DNA of 64,000 nt from Pseudacidobacterium ailaaui. GTDB taxonomy: Bacteria > Acidobacteriota > Terriglobia > Terriglobales > Acidobacteriaceae. Below are positions 53,593 to 62,591 of this stretch, piece by piece. Position 1 is the first letter of the stretch, and each line of letters begins with the position of its first letter. The notes under the pieces were generated by a model. That model made no database searches, had not been told where the DNA came from, and worked only from the letters and a program-made list of their open reading frames with translations. The stretch is from positions 3,317,001 to 3,381,000 of the forward strand of contig NZ_JIAL01000001.1 of NCBI RefSeq assembly GCF_000688455.1, given 5' to 3'. The translations under genes and the position numbers were made by a program.

Positions 53593-53840
53593 TGTTCCAG
53601 GCCCCGCGACGTAAACTTCCTGAACCGGTCCATTTCTGCGGTCCAGCGCAAAAACCGCAGAAGCTGCCACTTCTCCTGCCACAGGAAGGAAATGACCTCC
53701 CGCGTGTGCAGGGTTTCGGCCCTTTTGCCGGAATATGTCTCGATGCGCCACTTCAGATATTCGCTCTGCCACGGCCTGGTGCGGTGGCCGCGAGTTGCAT
53801 TCCACAGAAAGCGCAGCGGGGCAAGCATCACCTGCATCAT
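53589..53840 (-). CDS. Small conserved-looking protein coupled to xylanase
   Basis: 83 residues from ATG 53840 (53837 or 53828 also possible). Its stop TGA overlaps the xylanase ATG by four bases (ATGA). The chain is rich in W, R and F: 'RFLWNATRGHRTRPWQSEY', 'KWRIETYSGKRAETL', 'WQEKWQLLRFLRWTAEM'. I recall short acidobacterial proteins of this look but no named family; function unknown. Composition suggests a small helical, perhaps membrane-near protein. Its start lies 49 bases from the divergent nhaA. Confidence 0.55.
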   Translation of the reverse strand: MMQVMLAPLRFLWNATRGHRTRPWQSEYLKWRIETYSGKRAETLHTREVISFLWQEKWQLLRFLRWTAEMDRFRKFTSRGLEQ

Positions 53841-53889
53841 ACTGCATTTCCGTTTGCCGGATGCGCGCCCTTTTCCTACACTTTCAGCC

Positions 53890-55236
53890 ATGACGATTTC
53901 AGCACGTACTCTGGGAGCGCTGAAGCTGCAAGTGCGCGAATCGCTGATTGCCCGCGTCCTGCAACTCCCCATTCAGCAGTTCATTCATACACAAGGCGTC
54001 AGCAGCGCATTTCTGCTGGCTGCTGCACTGCTTGCGCTGATTTGGGCCAACTCACCATGGAGTGCGTCCTATGATCACATCTGGCACATTCATCTCACCC
54101 TCTCCGGCTTAGACCTGCCCGTGCACGAATGGATCAACGATGCACTCATGGCCCTCTTCTTTTTCCTTGTTGGCATGGAAATCAAGCAGGAACTGATTCA
54201 TGGAGAACTCAGAGACCTGCGCCAGGCCAGCTTACCCATCTTCGGCGGCCTCGGCGGAATGGTCTTTCCTGCACTGATCTACGCGCTTTTTAACCATGCC
54301 CGGCCCAGTGCGCATGGCTGGGGTGTTCCCATGGCTACGGACATTGCTTTTTCCCTTGGTGTCCTGGCCCTGGTCAAAAACATTCCCTCAGAGCTCAAAG
54401 TCTTTCTGCTTTCTCTGGCAATTGCCGATGACATTGGAGCCATCGCCGTCATCGCTGTTTTTTATACCGACACGCTCCATCTTCAGGCCCTGCTCATTGC
54501 CGCCCTTCTGGTCATTGTCATCCTGCTGTGTCGCAGAATTGGTATCCGGCGGCAGATTTTTTACGCTGCGCTCGGTTTTGCGGTCTGGCTTGCGACCCTG
54601 CGCTCGGGCATCCATGCCACAATTGCAGGCGTTGTTTTAGGATTGCTGGTGCCGGTTACACCAAGTGTCCCGCTGGACCAGTTTTCAAGCGTCTGTAGCG
54701 AAATGCTTGAGGAGTTCAAAAAGGCGGAGGCCGCGGGGGACACTTCCCTTGCCAGCCGCCAGCTTGGGGCCATGGAATACCTCATCGCCAACACCGAATC
54801 CCAGGCCGACCGCATCACAAGAAAGCTGCACGACTGGATTGCATTTCTTGTTCTGCCCCTGTTCGCACTCTCGAATGCAGGAGTGACCTTTACCCTCAAT
54901 ACCTGGAAGGCCCTTCTGCACAGCCCGTTGGCATGGGGAGTGCTGCTCGGATTATTGGCCGGAAAGCCCCTAGGCATCACCCTTTCCTGCTGGCTCGCTG
55001 TCCGGACGAAGATCGCCAGCCTACCGCCGGCAGTGAACTGGAGGCAGATTGCCAGCGTCGGCGTAATTGCCGGCATCGGCTTTACCGTCTCACTTTTCAT
55101 CAGCGCACTGGCCTTCTCGGATCCTGTGCAATTGGGTGCAGCCAAGACCGCTGTTCTGCTCGCTTCCCTGCTGGCTGGAGTTTCCGGCTATGTCTGCCTG
55201 AATCGCTCTACGCGAAAAACCGGCCCCTCGCAGTGA
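53890..55236 (+). CDS. nhaA: Na+/H+ antiporter NhaA
   Basis: 448 residues from ATG 53890; the frame is open far upstream but overlaps the xylanase genes. Twelve membrane helices. Ion-binding residues are kept: D151 ('PMATDIAFSLGV') and the pair D180-D181 ('LAIADDIGAIAVIAV'), matching E. coli D133, D163 and D164. 'FFLVGMEIKQELIHGELRDL' is also typical. A loop insert (about 270-320, 'LEEFKKAEAAGDTSLASRQL') is longer than in E. coli and is common in other phyla. It exchanges cytoplasmic Na+ or Li+ for protons. Confidence 0.95.
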   Translation: MTISARTLGALKLQVRESLIARVLQLPIQQFIHTQGVSSAFLLAAALLALIWANSPWSASYDHIWHIHLTLSGLDLPVHEWINDALMALFFFLVGMEIKQELIHGELRDLRQASLPIFGGLGGMVFPALIYALFNHARPSAHGWGVPMATDIAFSLGVLALVKNIPSELKVFLLSLAIADDIGAIAVIAVFYTDTLHLQALLIAALLVIVILLCRRIGIRRQIFYAALGFAVWLATLRSGIHATIAGVVLGLLVPVTPSVPLDQFSSVCSEMLEEFKKAEAAGDTSLASRQLGAMEYLIANTESQADRITRKLHDWIAFLVLPLFALSNAGVTFTLNTWKALLHSPLAWGVLLGLLAGKPLGITLSCWLAVRTKIASLPPAVNWRQIASVGVIAGIGFTVSLFISALAFSDPVQLGAAKTAVLLASLLAGVSGYVCLNRSTRKTGPSQ

Positions 55237-55411
55237 TAGGCCCCAGGGCGAGCCATTTTTCAGGAACCCGGCGAGGGCCTTTCGGTGTCTAACAAAATAG
55301 AGTGAGCGAGACACTCGGCCGCCGGCGGTTTTTAGGAAAATTCGGGCCTGGCCGCATGGCGGAAGTGCCAGACTCTTCTCCGGTTTGTTACTGTAGAAGG
55401 AGTAATCTGGG

Positions 55412-56113
55412 GTGCAAGCAGGAACAGCAGTGGGAAATCTTGCAGGCGTCATCGCTGTCCGGCCTGAAGAGGCCGAAATCGTTGCAGAGCTGAAGGCCGG
55501 CTCTGAAGAGGCCTTTGCATGGCTGATTTCTACCTATCATCAGCCCATTTACAGCGTGATTGCACGCATCCTGCAGAACCCTGCCGATGCTCCGGACGTC
55601 ACTCAAGACGTTTTTATCAAAGTCTTCCGCAATATTCATAGCTTTCACGGTCATTCCAGCCTGCGCACATGGCTTTATCGCATTGCACTGCATGAGGCGT
55701 CGAACCGGCGCCGCTGGTGGTCGCGCCACTGTCGCCAGGAAGTGACGATTGAGGCGGAAACAGGACCCTCTTCGGAGGGACAAGCCCTCTGCATCAAGGA
55801 CACCCTGGTGGATGAGCATAGCTCTCCCTTTGATATGGCAGCGAATGAAGAAATTCGCGCCCATGTGGAAGCCGCCTTACGCGAGGTCCCGGAGCCGTTC
55901 CGCACCGTTCTCGTGCTGCGAGACATCGAAGGATTTGCCTACGAAGAGATCGCTGAGGTCCTCAACGTTCATCTTGGCACCGTGAAGTCGCGTCTTATGC
56001 GAGGACGCGCACAACTGAAGGCACGCCTTGCCCCCTTTGCCGAAGCCGCTGGTCGAATCCCCGGAGGAGCGGCGCGGTTTTCTGCTGTTGCCTGCCCAAA
56101 GGAGGCATCATGA
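55412..56113 (+). CDS. ECF-type RNA polymerase sigma factor
   Basis: 233 residues from GTG 55412, with AGAAGGAG about ten bases upstream. Region 2: 'AFAWLISTYHQPIYSVIARI', 'DVTQDVFIKVFRNIHSF' and 'LRTWLYRIALHEASNRRRW'; region 4: 'REVPEPFRTVLVLRDIEGF' and 'YEEIAEVLNVHLGTVKSRLM'. Between them is a long linker with about 40 residues. It overlaps the next gene, an anti-sigma factor, by four bases, the usual arrangement. Probably RpoE-like envelope stress sigma; target genes unknown. The 174-base upstream gap may hold a self-recognised promoter (GGAACCC near 55263). Confidence 0.93.
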   Translation: MQAGTAVGNLAGVIAVRPEEAEIVAELKAGSEEAFAWLISTYHQPIYSVIARILQNPADAPDVTQDVFIKVFRNIHSFHGHSSLRTWLYRIALHEASNRRRWWSRHCRQEVTIEAETGPSSEGQALCIKDTLVDEHSSPFDMAANEEIRAHVEAALREVPEPFRTVLVLRDIEGFAYEEIAEVLNVHLGTVKSRLMRGRAQLKARLAPFAEAAGRIPGGAARFSAVACPKEAS

Positions 56114-56793
56114 GCACGTGCTCCAGCATTCGTCCTCAGTTTTCTGAATACCTCGACAGCACGCTTTCCGGAATTGCCATGCAGAAGGTCGCCCGTCACC
56201 TGGAAGCATGTGCAAAATGTTCCGCCGAATTTGCCGGCTGGCGACATGCCCAGCAAATGCTCGCAGACCTTGGCCCGGCCAAGGCCCCACCGGACCTTGC
56301 TTTGCGCCTGCGGGTTGCCATCTCTCAGGAAAAGACCCACACACCACGCCAGAGCCTGGCCCGCTGGCAGGTCCGCTGGCAGAACACGATTGCTCCGTTC
56401 TTATTGCAGGCCGCAGCTGGGTTTGCTAGCGCCGTTCTGTTGGTAGGGACTGTCGCTTTTCTGGTCGGCACTGTGGCAGCCCCGGTGCAGGCTTCGGCCC
56501 GCGATGATGAACCCCTGGGAAATGCTTCGGCTCCGCGCTTCTTGTATTCCATACCCGCGGCCACTCCGGCAGTCGTTGGCGAACGTGAAAATCCGGTCAT
56601 TGTGCAGGCCTACGTGGACGGGACTGGCCGCGTCTACGACTACCGGATCCTCTCCGGACCAACGGATGCCCATACGCGCGCCATGGTTGAAAATCAACTG
56701 CTTTTTTCCGTCTTTGAACCGGCCCGGTTTTTCGGCCAGCCAGTCCCAGGAACGGTACTGCTCTCCTTTGCCGGCGTCTCCGTGCAGGGGTGA
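56110..56793 (+). CDS. Zinc-finger anti-sigma factor with TonB-like C-terminus
   Basis: 227 residues. N-terminal zf-HC2 with H30, C34 and C37 ('ARHLEACAKCSAEF') for binding the sigma factor, one membrane helix (about 98-122) and a periplasmic part. The last 75 residues ('NPVIVQAYVDGTGRVYDYRI', 'SVFEPARFFGQPVPGTVLLS') look like the C-terminal domain of TonB-type proteins, unusual for an anti-sigma factor. Starts with a four-base overlap with the sigma gene, so the pair is translated together. It would hold the sigma factor at the membrane until a signal releases it. Confidence 0.85.
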   Translation: MSTCSSIRPQFSEYLDSTLSGIAMQKVARHLEACAKCSAEFAGWRHAQQMLADLGPAKAPPDLALRLRVAISQEKTHTPRQSLARWQVRWQNTIAPFLLQAAAGFASAVLLVGTVAFLVGTVAAPVQASARDDEPLGNASAPRFLYSIPAATPAVVGERENPVIVQAYVDGTGRVYDYRILSGPTDAHTRAMVENQLLFSVFEPARFFGQPVPGTVLLSFAGVSVQG

Positions 56794-56882
56794 ATGGGAG
56801 CAGCCTGCCCGGCAGTTTTTGAAATCCTCCTATCTGGCTGTTACATCTAAAGTTACAGAGATTACCCTGGAAAGGAATTTTC

Positions 56883-57929
56883 ATGGCAAAAACCAAAGCG
56901 TATGCCGCATCTGCGGCCAAGGCGCCGCTTGCGCCTCACACAATTGAACGCCGCGAGCTGCGCGAGCATGACGTTGTGATTGACATCCGGTTTTGCGGCA
57001 TCTGCCACTCAGACATCCATCAGGCACGCGATGAATGGGGGGGCGCCACGTTCCCCATGGTCCCCGGCCACGAAATCGCGGGCATCGTCAGCGCCGTCGG
57101 CCCCAAAGTCACCAAGTACAAAGTTGGCGACAAAGTCGGCGTAGGCTGCTTTGTGGACTCGTGCAGGAAGTGCACAGAGTGCCAGGCCGGGCTGGAACAG
57201 TATTGCTCTGTGCATACTTCCTGGACCTACAACGGAACAGAGCAGGACGGCACGACACCTACCTATGGCGGGTACTCTGAACGCATCGTCGTAGATGAAA
57301 ACTATGTGCTTCGTCTGCCCGACCATCTGCCGCTCGATGCTTCGGCACCGTTGCTCTGTGCTGGAATCACACTCTACTCACCCCTGAAGCACTGGGCTGC
57401 CGGCCCGGGCAAAAAGGTGGCCATCGTCGGACTGGGCGGCCTCGGCCATATGGGCGTAAAGATTGCCCACGCCATGGGTGCTGAGGTCACGGTCCTGAGC
57501 CAATCGCTTAAGAAGCAGGCAGACGCCAAGCGGCTTGGGGCCACCCATTTTTACGCCACCTCTGACCCGGAGACCTTCACCAAGCTTGAACGCCACTTTG
57601 ACCTCATCATCAACACGGTGTCCGCAGAGATGGACTACAACCAGTACCTGGAGCTGCTCAAGGTAGACGGCACGATGGTGCTGGTAGGCATCCCGGAAAA
57701 GCCGCACCAGATCCAATCTTTCTCCCTGATCATGGGACGGCGTAGCCTGGCCGGATCTGCCATCGGAGGCATTGCGGAAACCCAGGAGATGCTGGATTTC
57801 TGCGGAAAGCACAATATCGTCAGCGATATCGAGCTGGTCCCGATCCAGAAAGTCAATGAGGCCTACGAGCGCGTGCTCAAAAGCGATGTCCGCTACCGCT
57901 TTGTCATTGACATGGCTTCCCTATCCTGA
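56883..57929 (+). CDS. Zinc-dependent alcohol dehydrogenase, YahK/CAD type
   Basis: 348 residues. Catalytic zinc: C38 and H63 ('[12 protein letters not shown]', 'VPGHEIAG'). Structural zinc lobe: '[17 protein letters not shown]' with four cysteines. Rossmann: '[19 protein letters not shown]' near 178. '[20 protein letters not shown]' is typical of the NADPH-dependent aldehyde reductases (YahK, cinnamyl alcohol dehydrogenase). It reduces aldehydes to alcohols; substrate not visible. It follows the anti-sigma gene by 89 bases and may or may not be part of the same unit. AAAGGA before the ATG at 56883. Confidence 0.92.
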   Translation: MAKTKAYAASAAKAPLAPHTIERRELREHDVVIDIRFCGICHSDIHQARDEWGGATFPMVPGHEIAGIVSAVGPKVTKYKVGDKVGVGCFVDSCRKCTECQAGLEQYCSVHTSWTYNGTEQDGTTPTYGGYSERIVVDENYVLRLPDHLPLDASAPLLCAGITLYSPLKHWAAGPGKKVAIVGLGGLGHMGVKIAHAMGAEVTVLSQSLKKQADAKRLGATHFYATSDPETFTKLERHFDLIINTVSAEMDYNQYLELLKVDGTMVLVGIPEKPHQIQSFSLIMGRRSLAGSAIGGIAETQEMLDFCGKHNIVSDIELVPIQKVNEAYERVLKSDVRYRFVIDMASLS

Positions 57930-57993
57930 AAATTCCTGCGTTGGCGGGAAGTTCTAACCCTGTCTGCGCGGGGAACTAAAGGAAGAAAACCTC

Positions 57994-58026
57994 AGGCAAG
58001 GCCCGTCAACCGGGCCTTTGCCTTTC
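57994..58026 (+). terminator. Rho-independent terminator of the dehydrogenase
   Basis: AGGCAAGGCCCG-TCAAC-CGGGCCTTTGCCTTT: the GGCCCG/CGGGCC core is extended by GGCAA/TTGCC; the run TTT follows. Confidence 0.8.
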
Positions 58027-58093
58027 AGGGGCCATCTGTGTTTGTTTGAAGGGCACGGTTCTCCATTGGAGAAAACTTTTCCAGTCTGGGACA

Positions 58094-59659
58094 TCACCCA
58101 AAGGACTGGTGCTCTTTCCAGAACTCAGGCCATGGCTTGCGGGGAGGACCACAGACAAAAATGTCTCGATGATAACGGCCCTCCTCATTTTGAATTCCCT
58201 CCGGATAAGGGACCTGGGCCGCCAGTCGGCAGCCAGTCAGATTCTTGTCTACCCATTCACGGGAAAAACCTACCACGATCAGAGTGGACGGGGGAGGAAC
58301 AGGGTATCCTCTCAGCCATGCAGAATTGGTGATCCCCATCGGTCGTTGGAGGTGATAGGACGGTCCGAGAATCTCCAACGCACCCTGCTCGCCATAGTTG
58401 GCAGTCAAAACACCCAGACTGCTCTGCTGCTGCGGAGAGAGTGAATCGCGGACCTGTGCCACAGTGCCGACCAGCTGGTCCCACCCGATCTCCTCTCGCA
58501 GGTCTTCATTATGGGCGAGAACGAAGTTTCGCAACGGTCCGCTTGACGCCAGGGGAATCACGAGCAGGCAGATATAGATGCCACAGGCAGCCAATCCGGT
58601 GAAGAAGACGGTCCGGACAGTGCGCCGCCAGAAAGCAGGGAGTGAAGCGCTCCAGCGCTCCGCGACTACCGCCCCCATAGCAATCAGCACGGGATATGCG
58701 GCGCCCGAATAGTATCCCCGTCCCCTCGCCACCCAGAGAAGTCCCACCGGAAGGATGTACATCCAGGCCAAAAGACGGTAGCGCGCGCTGCGCAAAAAAG
58801 CCAACAGCCCTGCCATCCACAGCGGCACCGCAAACAAATTGGCGCAAATCAGAAACTGGTCTCGCAGGTAATGCTCCGCCCTCCCGATGCTGACATCCCG
58901 GCGGTGGATATATTGCAGAAAATGATAAGAAATAAAGCCATGATGGGACTGCCATACAAAATTTGGCAGAAAGACCAGCAGGGCCAGCGCTGTCCCGGCC
59001 CAGAACCACGGGTCCAAAAAGTAGCGGCGCGCCCGTGTCAGCAGCATTCCGCCCAAAATGCCTGCAAGGTCGAAGAAAATGGTGTATTTGGTCAGCAGGC
59101 CAAGACCTGCCGCTGCTCCAACGGCGAGCCACCAGCGCGGGTCGTCGTCTTTAAGCAGACGGACAACAAAATAAGCAATCAGCACCCACCAGAGATAGTC
59201 AAAGGTTGTGTACTGAAACTCGGTGCCCTCAAACATCGGCAGCGGAGAAAGCGCCACCGACAGCGCCGCTGCTGCCTGAGCCAGCCGGCTGCCGCCCAGA
59301 CTGCGCGCCATCAGGCCGGAGATGACAATCACGATCGCCTGGGCCAAAACGGAAAACAGCCGCAGACCCGGAAGCCAAAGGCCAAACAGGCCCATGCTGA
59401 TGCGTTCCACAAACGGCGTGAACGGGGGATAAGCAACAAATCCCCATTCCAGGTGCCGCGCATCGCTCAGAAACTGGAATTCATCGCGATGGATTGCGTA
59501 GCGATGGTTGGTGAGCAGGTGAAGCAGCGCCACAGCAGCTGCGATGCCCACCAGTGCCAGCGTGCCCTTGCTTTCCGAAACAGCCTTTTGGGGAAGAATT
59601 TCGGTTTTCACGTTTTCTTGAGTTTTACGCAGGCTATACCATTCCAGTTCCGTTTCCAA
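58094..59659 (-). CDS. Glycosyltransferase family 39-type membrane protein
   Basis: 521 residues from TTG 59659; GTG 59611 is an alternative. About eleven hydrophobic segments. The N-terminal loop 'HRDEFQFLSDARHLEWGF' carries the acidic residues of GT39/ArnT-like enzymes (catalytic Asp-Glu), and 'AYPPFTPFVERISM' follows. The C-terminal soluble part (about 380-521) is periplasmic. Such enzymes move sugars from polyprenyl phosphate to proteins or lipids; acceptor unknown. No ribosome site is clear. It lies next to the terminator of the aldolase gene, so it needs its own promoter. Confidence 0.8.
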   Translation of the reverse strand: METELEWYSLRKTQENVKTEILPQKAVSESKGTLALVGIAAAVALLHLLTNHRYAIHRDEFQFLSDARHLEWGFVAYPPFTPFVERISMGLFGLWLPGLRLFSVLAQAIVIVISGLMARSLGGSRLAQAAAALSVALSPLPMFEGTEFQYTTFDYLWWVLIAYFVVRLLKDDDPRWWLAVGAAAGLGLLTKYTIFFDLAGILGGMLLTRARRYFLDPWFWAGTALALLVFLPNFVWQSHHGFISYHFLQYIHRRDVSIGRAEHYLRDQFLICANLFAVPLWMAGLLAFLRSARYRLLAWMYILPVGLLWVARGRGYYSGAAYPVLIAMGAVVAERWSASLPAFWRRTVRTVFFTGLAACGIYICLLVIPLASSGPLRNFVLAHNEDLREEIGWDQLVGTVAQVRDSLSPQQQSSLGVLTANYGEQGALEILGPSYHLQRPMGITNSAWLRGYPVPPPSTLIVVGFSREWVDKNLTGCRLAAQVPYPEGIQNEEGRYHRDIFVCGPPRKPWPEFWKEHQSFG

Positions 59660-59698
59660 ATAAAAACGCCGCAGAGAAGAAAATCTGCGGCGTTTTCT
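59660..59698 (-). terminator. Rho-independent terminator of the aldolase gene
   Basis: AACGCCGCAGA (59665-59675) pairs with TCTGCGGCGTT (59684-59694), eleven pairs; on the minus strand TTTTTATTT follows. It lies about 25 bases after the aldolase stop. Confidence 0.88.
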
Positions 59699-59721
59699 TT
59701 GCCAGTCCGGAAAGCAGAAAG

Positions 59722-60732
59722 TTAAACCAGGGCTTCTGCCTTGACTCCGAGCTTATCGAACCATGAGTGGGCGGCCTTCAGAGCACGGTTTACATTTTCG
59801 ATGTTCTTCACACCCTCAGTGTTCAACCACTCTTCAAAGGCCTTGGCACCCTGCTTGGCATAGACGGGAATTCCGTCTTTCCAGGTCGCGCGACCGCAGA
59901 GCACACCATTGAAACTGGTACCGCTCTCGGCTGCCAGCTCCAGCGTCTCAATGAACACCGGGTTCGAAACTCCGGCCGAGAGATAAATAAATGGCTTGTG
60001 GGTCGAAGACGCAGCGGTGCGGAAGTGTTCCAGGGCCTCAGCGCGAGTGTAGGCCTTCTGGCCTTTGAATGCTTTCGTTCCCTCTACATACTCCATCTGC
60101 ACCGGGACCTCGACCTTCAGCACATCCACGCCATAGCGTTCTTTGCCGAACTCCTCCATGGAGCCGGTCACAATCTCAGGCTTGCGCTTTGCATAGGCGA
60201 GTCCCTTTTCGTCTTCGCCATGGACATCGTAGCCGACCGTCTCCAGGAAAAACGGAATGTCATGGGCGCGGCATTCGTCGCCAATGCGTTCCACCCAGGC
60301 ATGCTTGTGGTCATTGATGGAAGGCTTCTCAAAAGGAGTGTAATAGAGCAGGATCTTGATGCAGTCTGCACCCGCCTCCTTCAGGCGGCGGACCGACCAG
60401 ACATCCAGCAGGTCTGGCAGGCGACCGGGCAGCGTAGCGTCATAGCCAGTCTTTTCGTATGCCAGCAAAAGGCCCTTCCCATTGCGCCTTTTTGAAGCGG
60501 GAAGACCATATTCCGGGTCCAGAAGGATGGCCGAGGCGTGTTTGGTGAGCACTTCCGTGACCAGGCTCTTGAATTCCTCAAGCGCCGAATCAGGAACGTC
60601 TGCTCCCTTCTCCTTTGCCAGCGCTTTTTTGAGCGAACCGCGCTGGTCCATAGCGGCTGCGGCAATCACGCCGCGCTCGTCCGAGACTGCCTTGAGTCCG
60701 GCCAATTTTCCGGGTGTCAATTTTGTGGACAT
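59722..60732 (-). CDS. LacD-type tagatose-bisphosphate aldolase
   Basis: 336 residues from ATG 60732, preceded by AGGAG; the open frame upstream to 60888 lacks support. Class I aldolase of LacD type: 'MDQRGSLKKALAKEKGA', 'LLDPEYGLPASKRRN', K126 in 'DCIKILLYYTPFEKPS', and K206 in 'VDVLKVEVPVQMEYV' (Schiff-base lysine, K205 in streptococcal LacD). 'YLSAGVSNPVFIETLELAAE' completes it. It cleaves tagatose- or fructose-1,6-bisphosphate to triose phosphates. The neighbourhood gives no hint of which. Strong terminator follows. Confidence 0.88.
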   Translation of the reverse strand: MSTKLTPGKLAGLKAVSDERGVIAAAAMDQRGSLKKALAKEKGADVPDSALEEFKSLVTEVLTKHASAILLDPEYGLPASKRRNGKGLLLAYEKTGYDATLPGRLPDLLDVWSVRRLKEAGADCIKILLYYTPFEKPSINDHKHAWVERIGDECRAHDIPFFLETVGYDVHGEDEKGLAYAKRKPEIVTGSMEEFGKERYGVDVLKVEVPVQMEYVEGTKAFKGQKAYTRAEALEHFRTAASSTHKPFIYLSAGVSNPVFIETLELAAESGTSFNGVLCGRATWKDGIPVYAKQGAKAFEEWLNTEGVKNIENVNRALKAAHSWFDKLGVKAEALV

Positions 60733-61049
60733 CGTAATTCTCCTGCTCTTTTTAATCGGTTTCGGGAATTTCGAAAAAGAGTTCCACCCCAAATTGTAAA
60801 TCAGAGCGGCCATCGCCTTTCTTATCAGACCCGCATCTGGTTTCCTTTCGGGGTGGAAAATGCCTGTTGCAAGGAGGTGTCCGAGCAAATCTGCAGAAGG
60901 AGAAAGGCCACAGGCCTAGGCCATGAAATTGCGGAACTCGCACCGGACTTTTGCCTCAGCCTATTGATGCAAATATGAGGCAATCTCTTGACAGTGTTTT
61001 TTAAGCTTCTTAGCATTCGGCTGCGGAGTGCAGGACAGAAAGACCTCCT
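60733..61049. other. 317-base gap with two divergent promoters, no gene
   Basis: No coding frame supported. TTGACA (60988-60993) with a 17-base spacer to TAGCAT (61011-61016) fits a promoter for the DUF1593 gene. An AAGGAGGTG (60870-60878) lies well before any start and may be chance. The other half presumably drives the aldolase on the minus strand. Confidence 0.5.
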
Positions 61050-62591
61050 ATGAATCCCAGGCGAAAGAAGACCTTGTGGCTTTCTTACCAGAAACCTTCC
61101 TTGTGTCTCTCTCTCCTGATGCTGTTTGGGTTGGCCGGCCAGCCATGGCTCTCCTCACAGACCGTGCCTGTGCCTGCCGTAGATACATTTTCCGGAAAAC
61201 CCCGTGTTGTGGTGCTGAGTGATATCGGCAATGAGCCGGACGATCAGATGTCATTTGTGAGGCTGCTGCTCTACTCGAATGAAATCGACCTGGAAGCGAT
61301 GATTGCTTCCACTTCTACCTGGCAGAAAACTGCGGTCCACCCGGAAACGATGCTGTCTCTCATTCGTGCCTATGGATTGGTCAGGCGCAACCTGGAACTT
61401 CATGCATCCGGCTGGCCTTCGGCCGACGATCTGGAACACCGCGTGTATCCAGGACAGCCCGCTTATGGGCTTGCAGCGACCGGTCCCGGAAAGGCCTCTG
61501 CGGGATCGAAAGCGCTGGCACAAATCATAGAAGAAGCCGACCCGCGGCCGCTTTGGATCTGCATCTGGGGCGGAGCAAACACGCTGGCCCAGGCGCTCCT
61601 GGACTTGCGTTCGGCCCAAGGTACGGAGAAGATGCATCGTCTTGTCTCACACCTGCGGGTCTACTCCATTTCGGATCAGGACGATGCCGGACCATGGATA
61701 CGGCGCGAATTTGCTGACCTTCCTTATATTGTGTATCCCAGCAGGCCCAATGGCGAAAACTACTACCAGGCCACATGGACCGGCATCAGCGGAGACATTT
61801 ATTACCGCAATGGCGAAGGTGCGGACACAACCGTGGTCACAAACGAATGGCTGGATCAGCACATACGCTCAAAAGGCCCCCTGGGCAGGCTGTATCCCCG
61901 ATATCTATTCATTATGGAAGGAGACACACCGAGCTTTCTTGGGTTACTGGACAATGGACTCAACGCATACCGCCGGCCTGACTGGGGCGGATGGGGCGGC
62001 CGATACGTCTATCTCCAACCATTCGGAGAACCTCATCCTATCTGGACCCAGGGTGGAGATGAGTTTTCGCGAGCCACGTCGCAGGACACGGTGACTGGGG
62101 CCGATGGCCGGCTGCATGTCTCCGACCAAGCCAGTATCTGGCGATGGCGGCAAGCCTTCCAAAATGATTTTGCCGCCCGTATGGACTGGACCATTGAAGA
62201 TTTTGCCCATGCAAACCATAATCCCCGCGTTGTTGTGAATGGAAAAAATGGGACATCACCTCTGGAACTGCAGGCGACGTCTGGACAAACCATCACTCTG
62301 GATGCCAGGGGCACCAGCGACCCGGACCCGCATCAGACGCTTTCCTATCGGTGGTTTTTGTATCCGGAAGCCGGATTGACAGGGACCCATGGGGCGGATG
62401 TTTCTCTCGACGGAGCAGAGGGCCCTGTTGTAACGGTAAAAGTAAACTCGCCGTGCCGTCCCCTGTGGCTGCCAGCAATCCCGTGCCAGGGACCGGGAGT
62501 CATGCACATTATTCTGGCGGTCACAGATGACGGAACGCCAGCTTTGACTTCCTATCGCAGGATCATCCTTACTGTTGGGGCCAAAGAATAA
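61050..62591 (+). CDS. Exported DUF1593-family protein
   Basis: 513 residues from ATG 61050. Signal peptide (KPSLCLSLLMLFGLAGQPWL) follows a short basic stretch. The DUF1593 domain (nucleoside-hydrolase-like fold) shows 'RVVVLSDIGNEPDDQMSFVR' with the Asp pair, 'WICIWGGANTLAQALLDL', 'ISDQDDAGPWIRREFADLPY' and 'FIMEGDTPSFLGLLDNGLNA'. A C-terminal sheet of about 90 residues ('LDARGTSDPDPHQTLSYRWF') looks like an Ig-type cellulose-binding-like module. Family members are linked to polysaccharide degradation; enzymatic activity not shown. Probably under TTGACA/TAGCAT at 60.99 kb. Confidence 0.85.
   Translation: MNPRRKKTLWLSYQKPSLCLSLLMLFGLAGQPWLSSQTVPVPAVDTFSGKPRVVVLSDIGNEPDDQMSFVRLLLYSNEIDLEAMIASTSTWQKTAVHPETMLSLIRAYGLVRRNLELHASGWPSADDLEHRVYPGQPAYGLAATGPGKASAGSKALAQIIEEADPRPLWICIWGGANTLAQALLDLRSAQGTEKMHRLVSHLRVYSISDQDDAGPWIRREFADLPYIVYPSRPNGENYYQATWTGISGDIYYRNGEGADTTVVTNEWLDQHIRSKGPLGRLYPRYLFIMEGDTPSFLGLLDNGLNAYRRPDWGGWGGRYVYLQPFGEPHPIWTQGGDEFSRATSQDTVTGADGRLHVSDQASIWRWRQAFQNDFAARMDWTIEDFAHANHNPRVVVNGKNGTSPLELQATSGQTITLDARGTSDPDPHQTLSYRWFLYPEAGLTGTHGADVSLDGAEGPVVTVKVNSPCRPLWLPAIPCQGPGVMHIILAVTDDGTPALTSYRRIILTVGAKE

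Noticed and set aside
56837-56857. Imperfect palindrome CTGTTACATCTAAAGTTACAG before the dehydrogenase
   Set aside because: Six of seven arm positions match, but at this length and with no partner data it may be chance.
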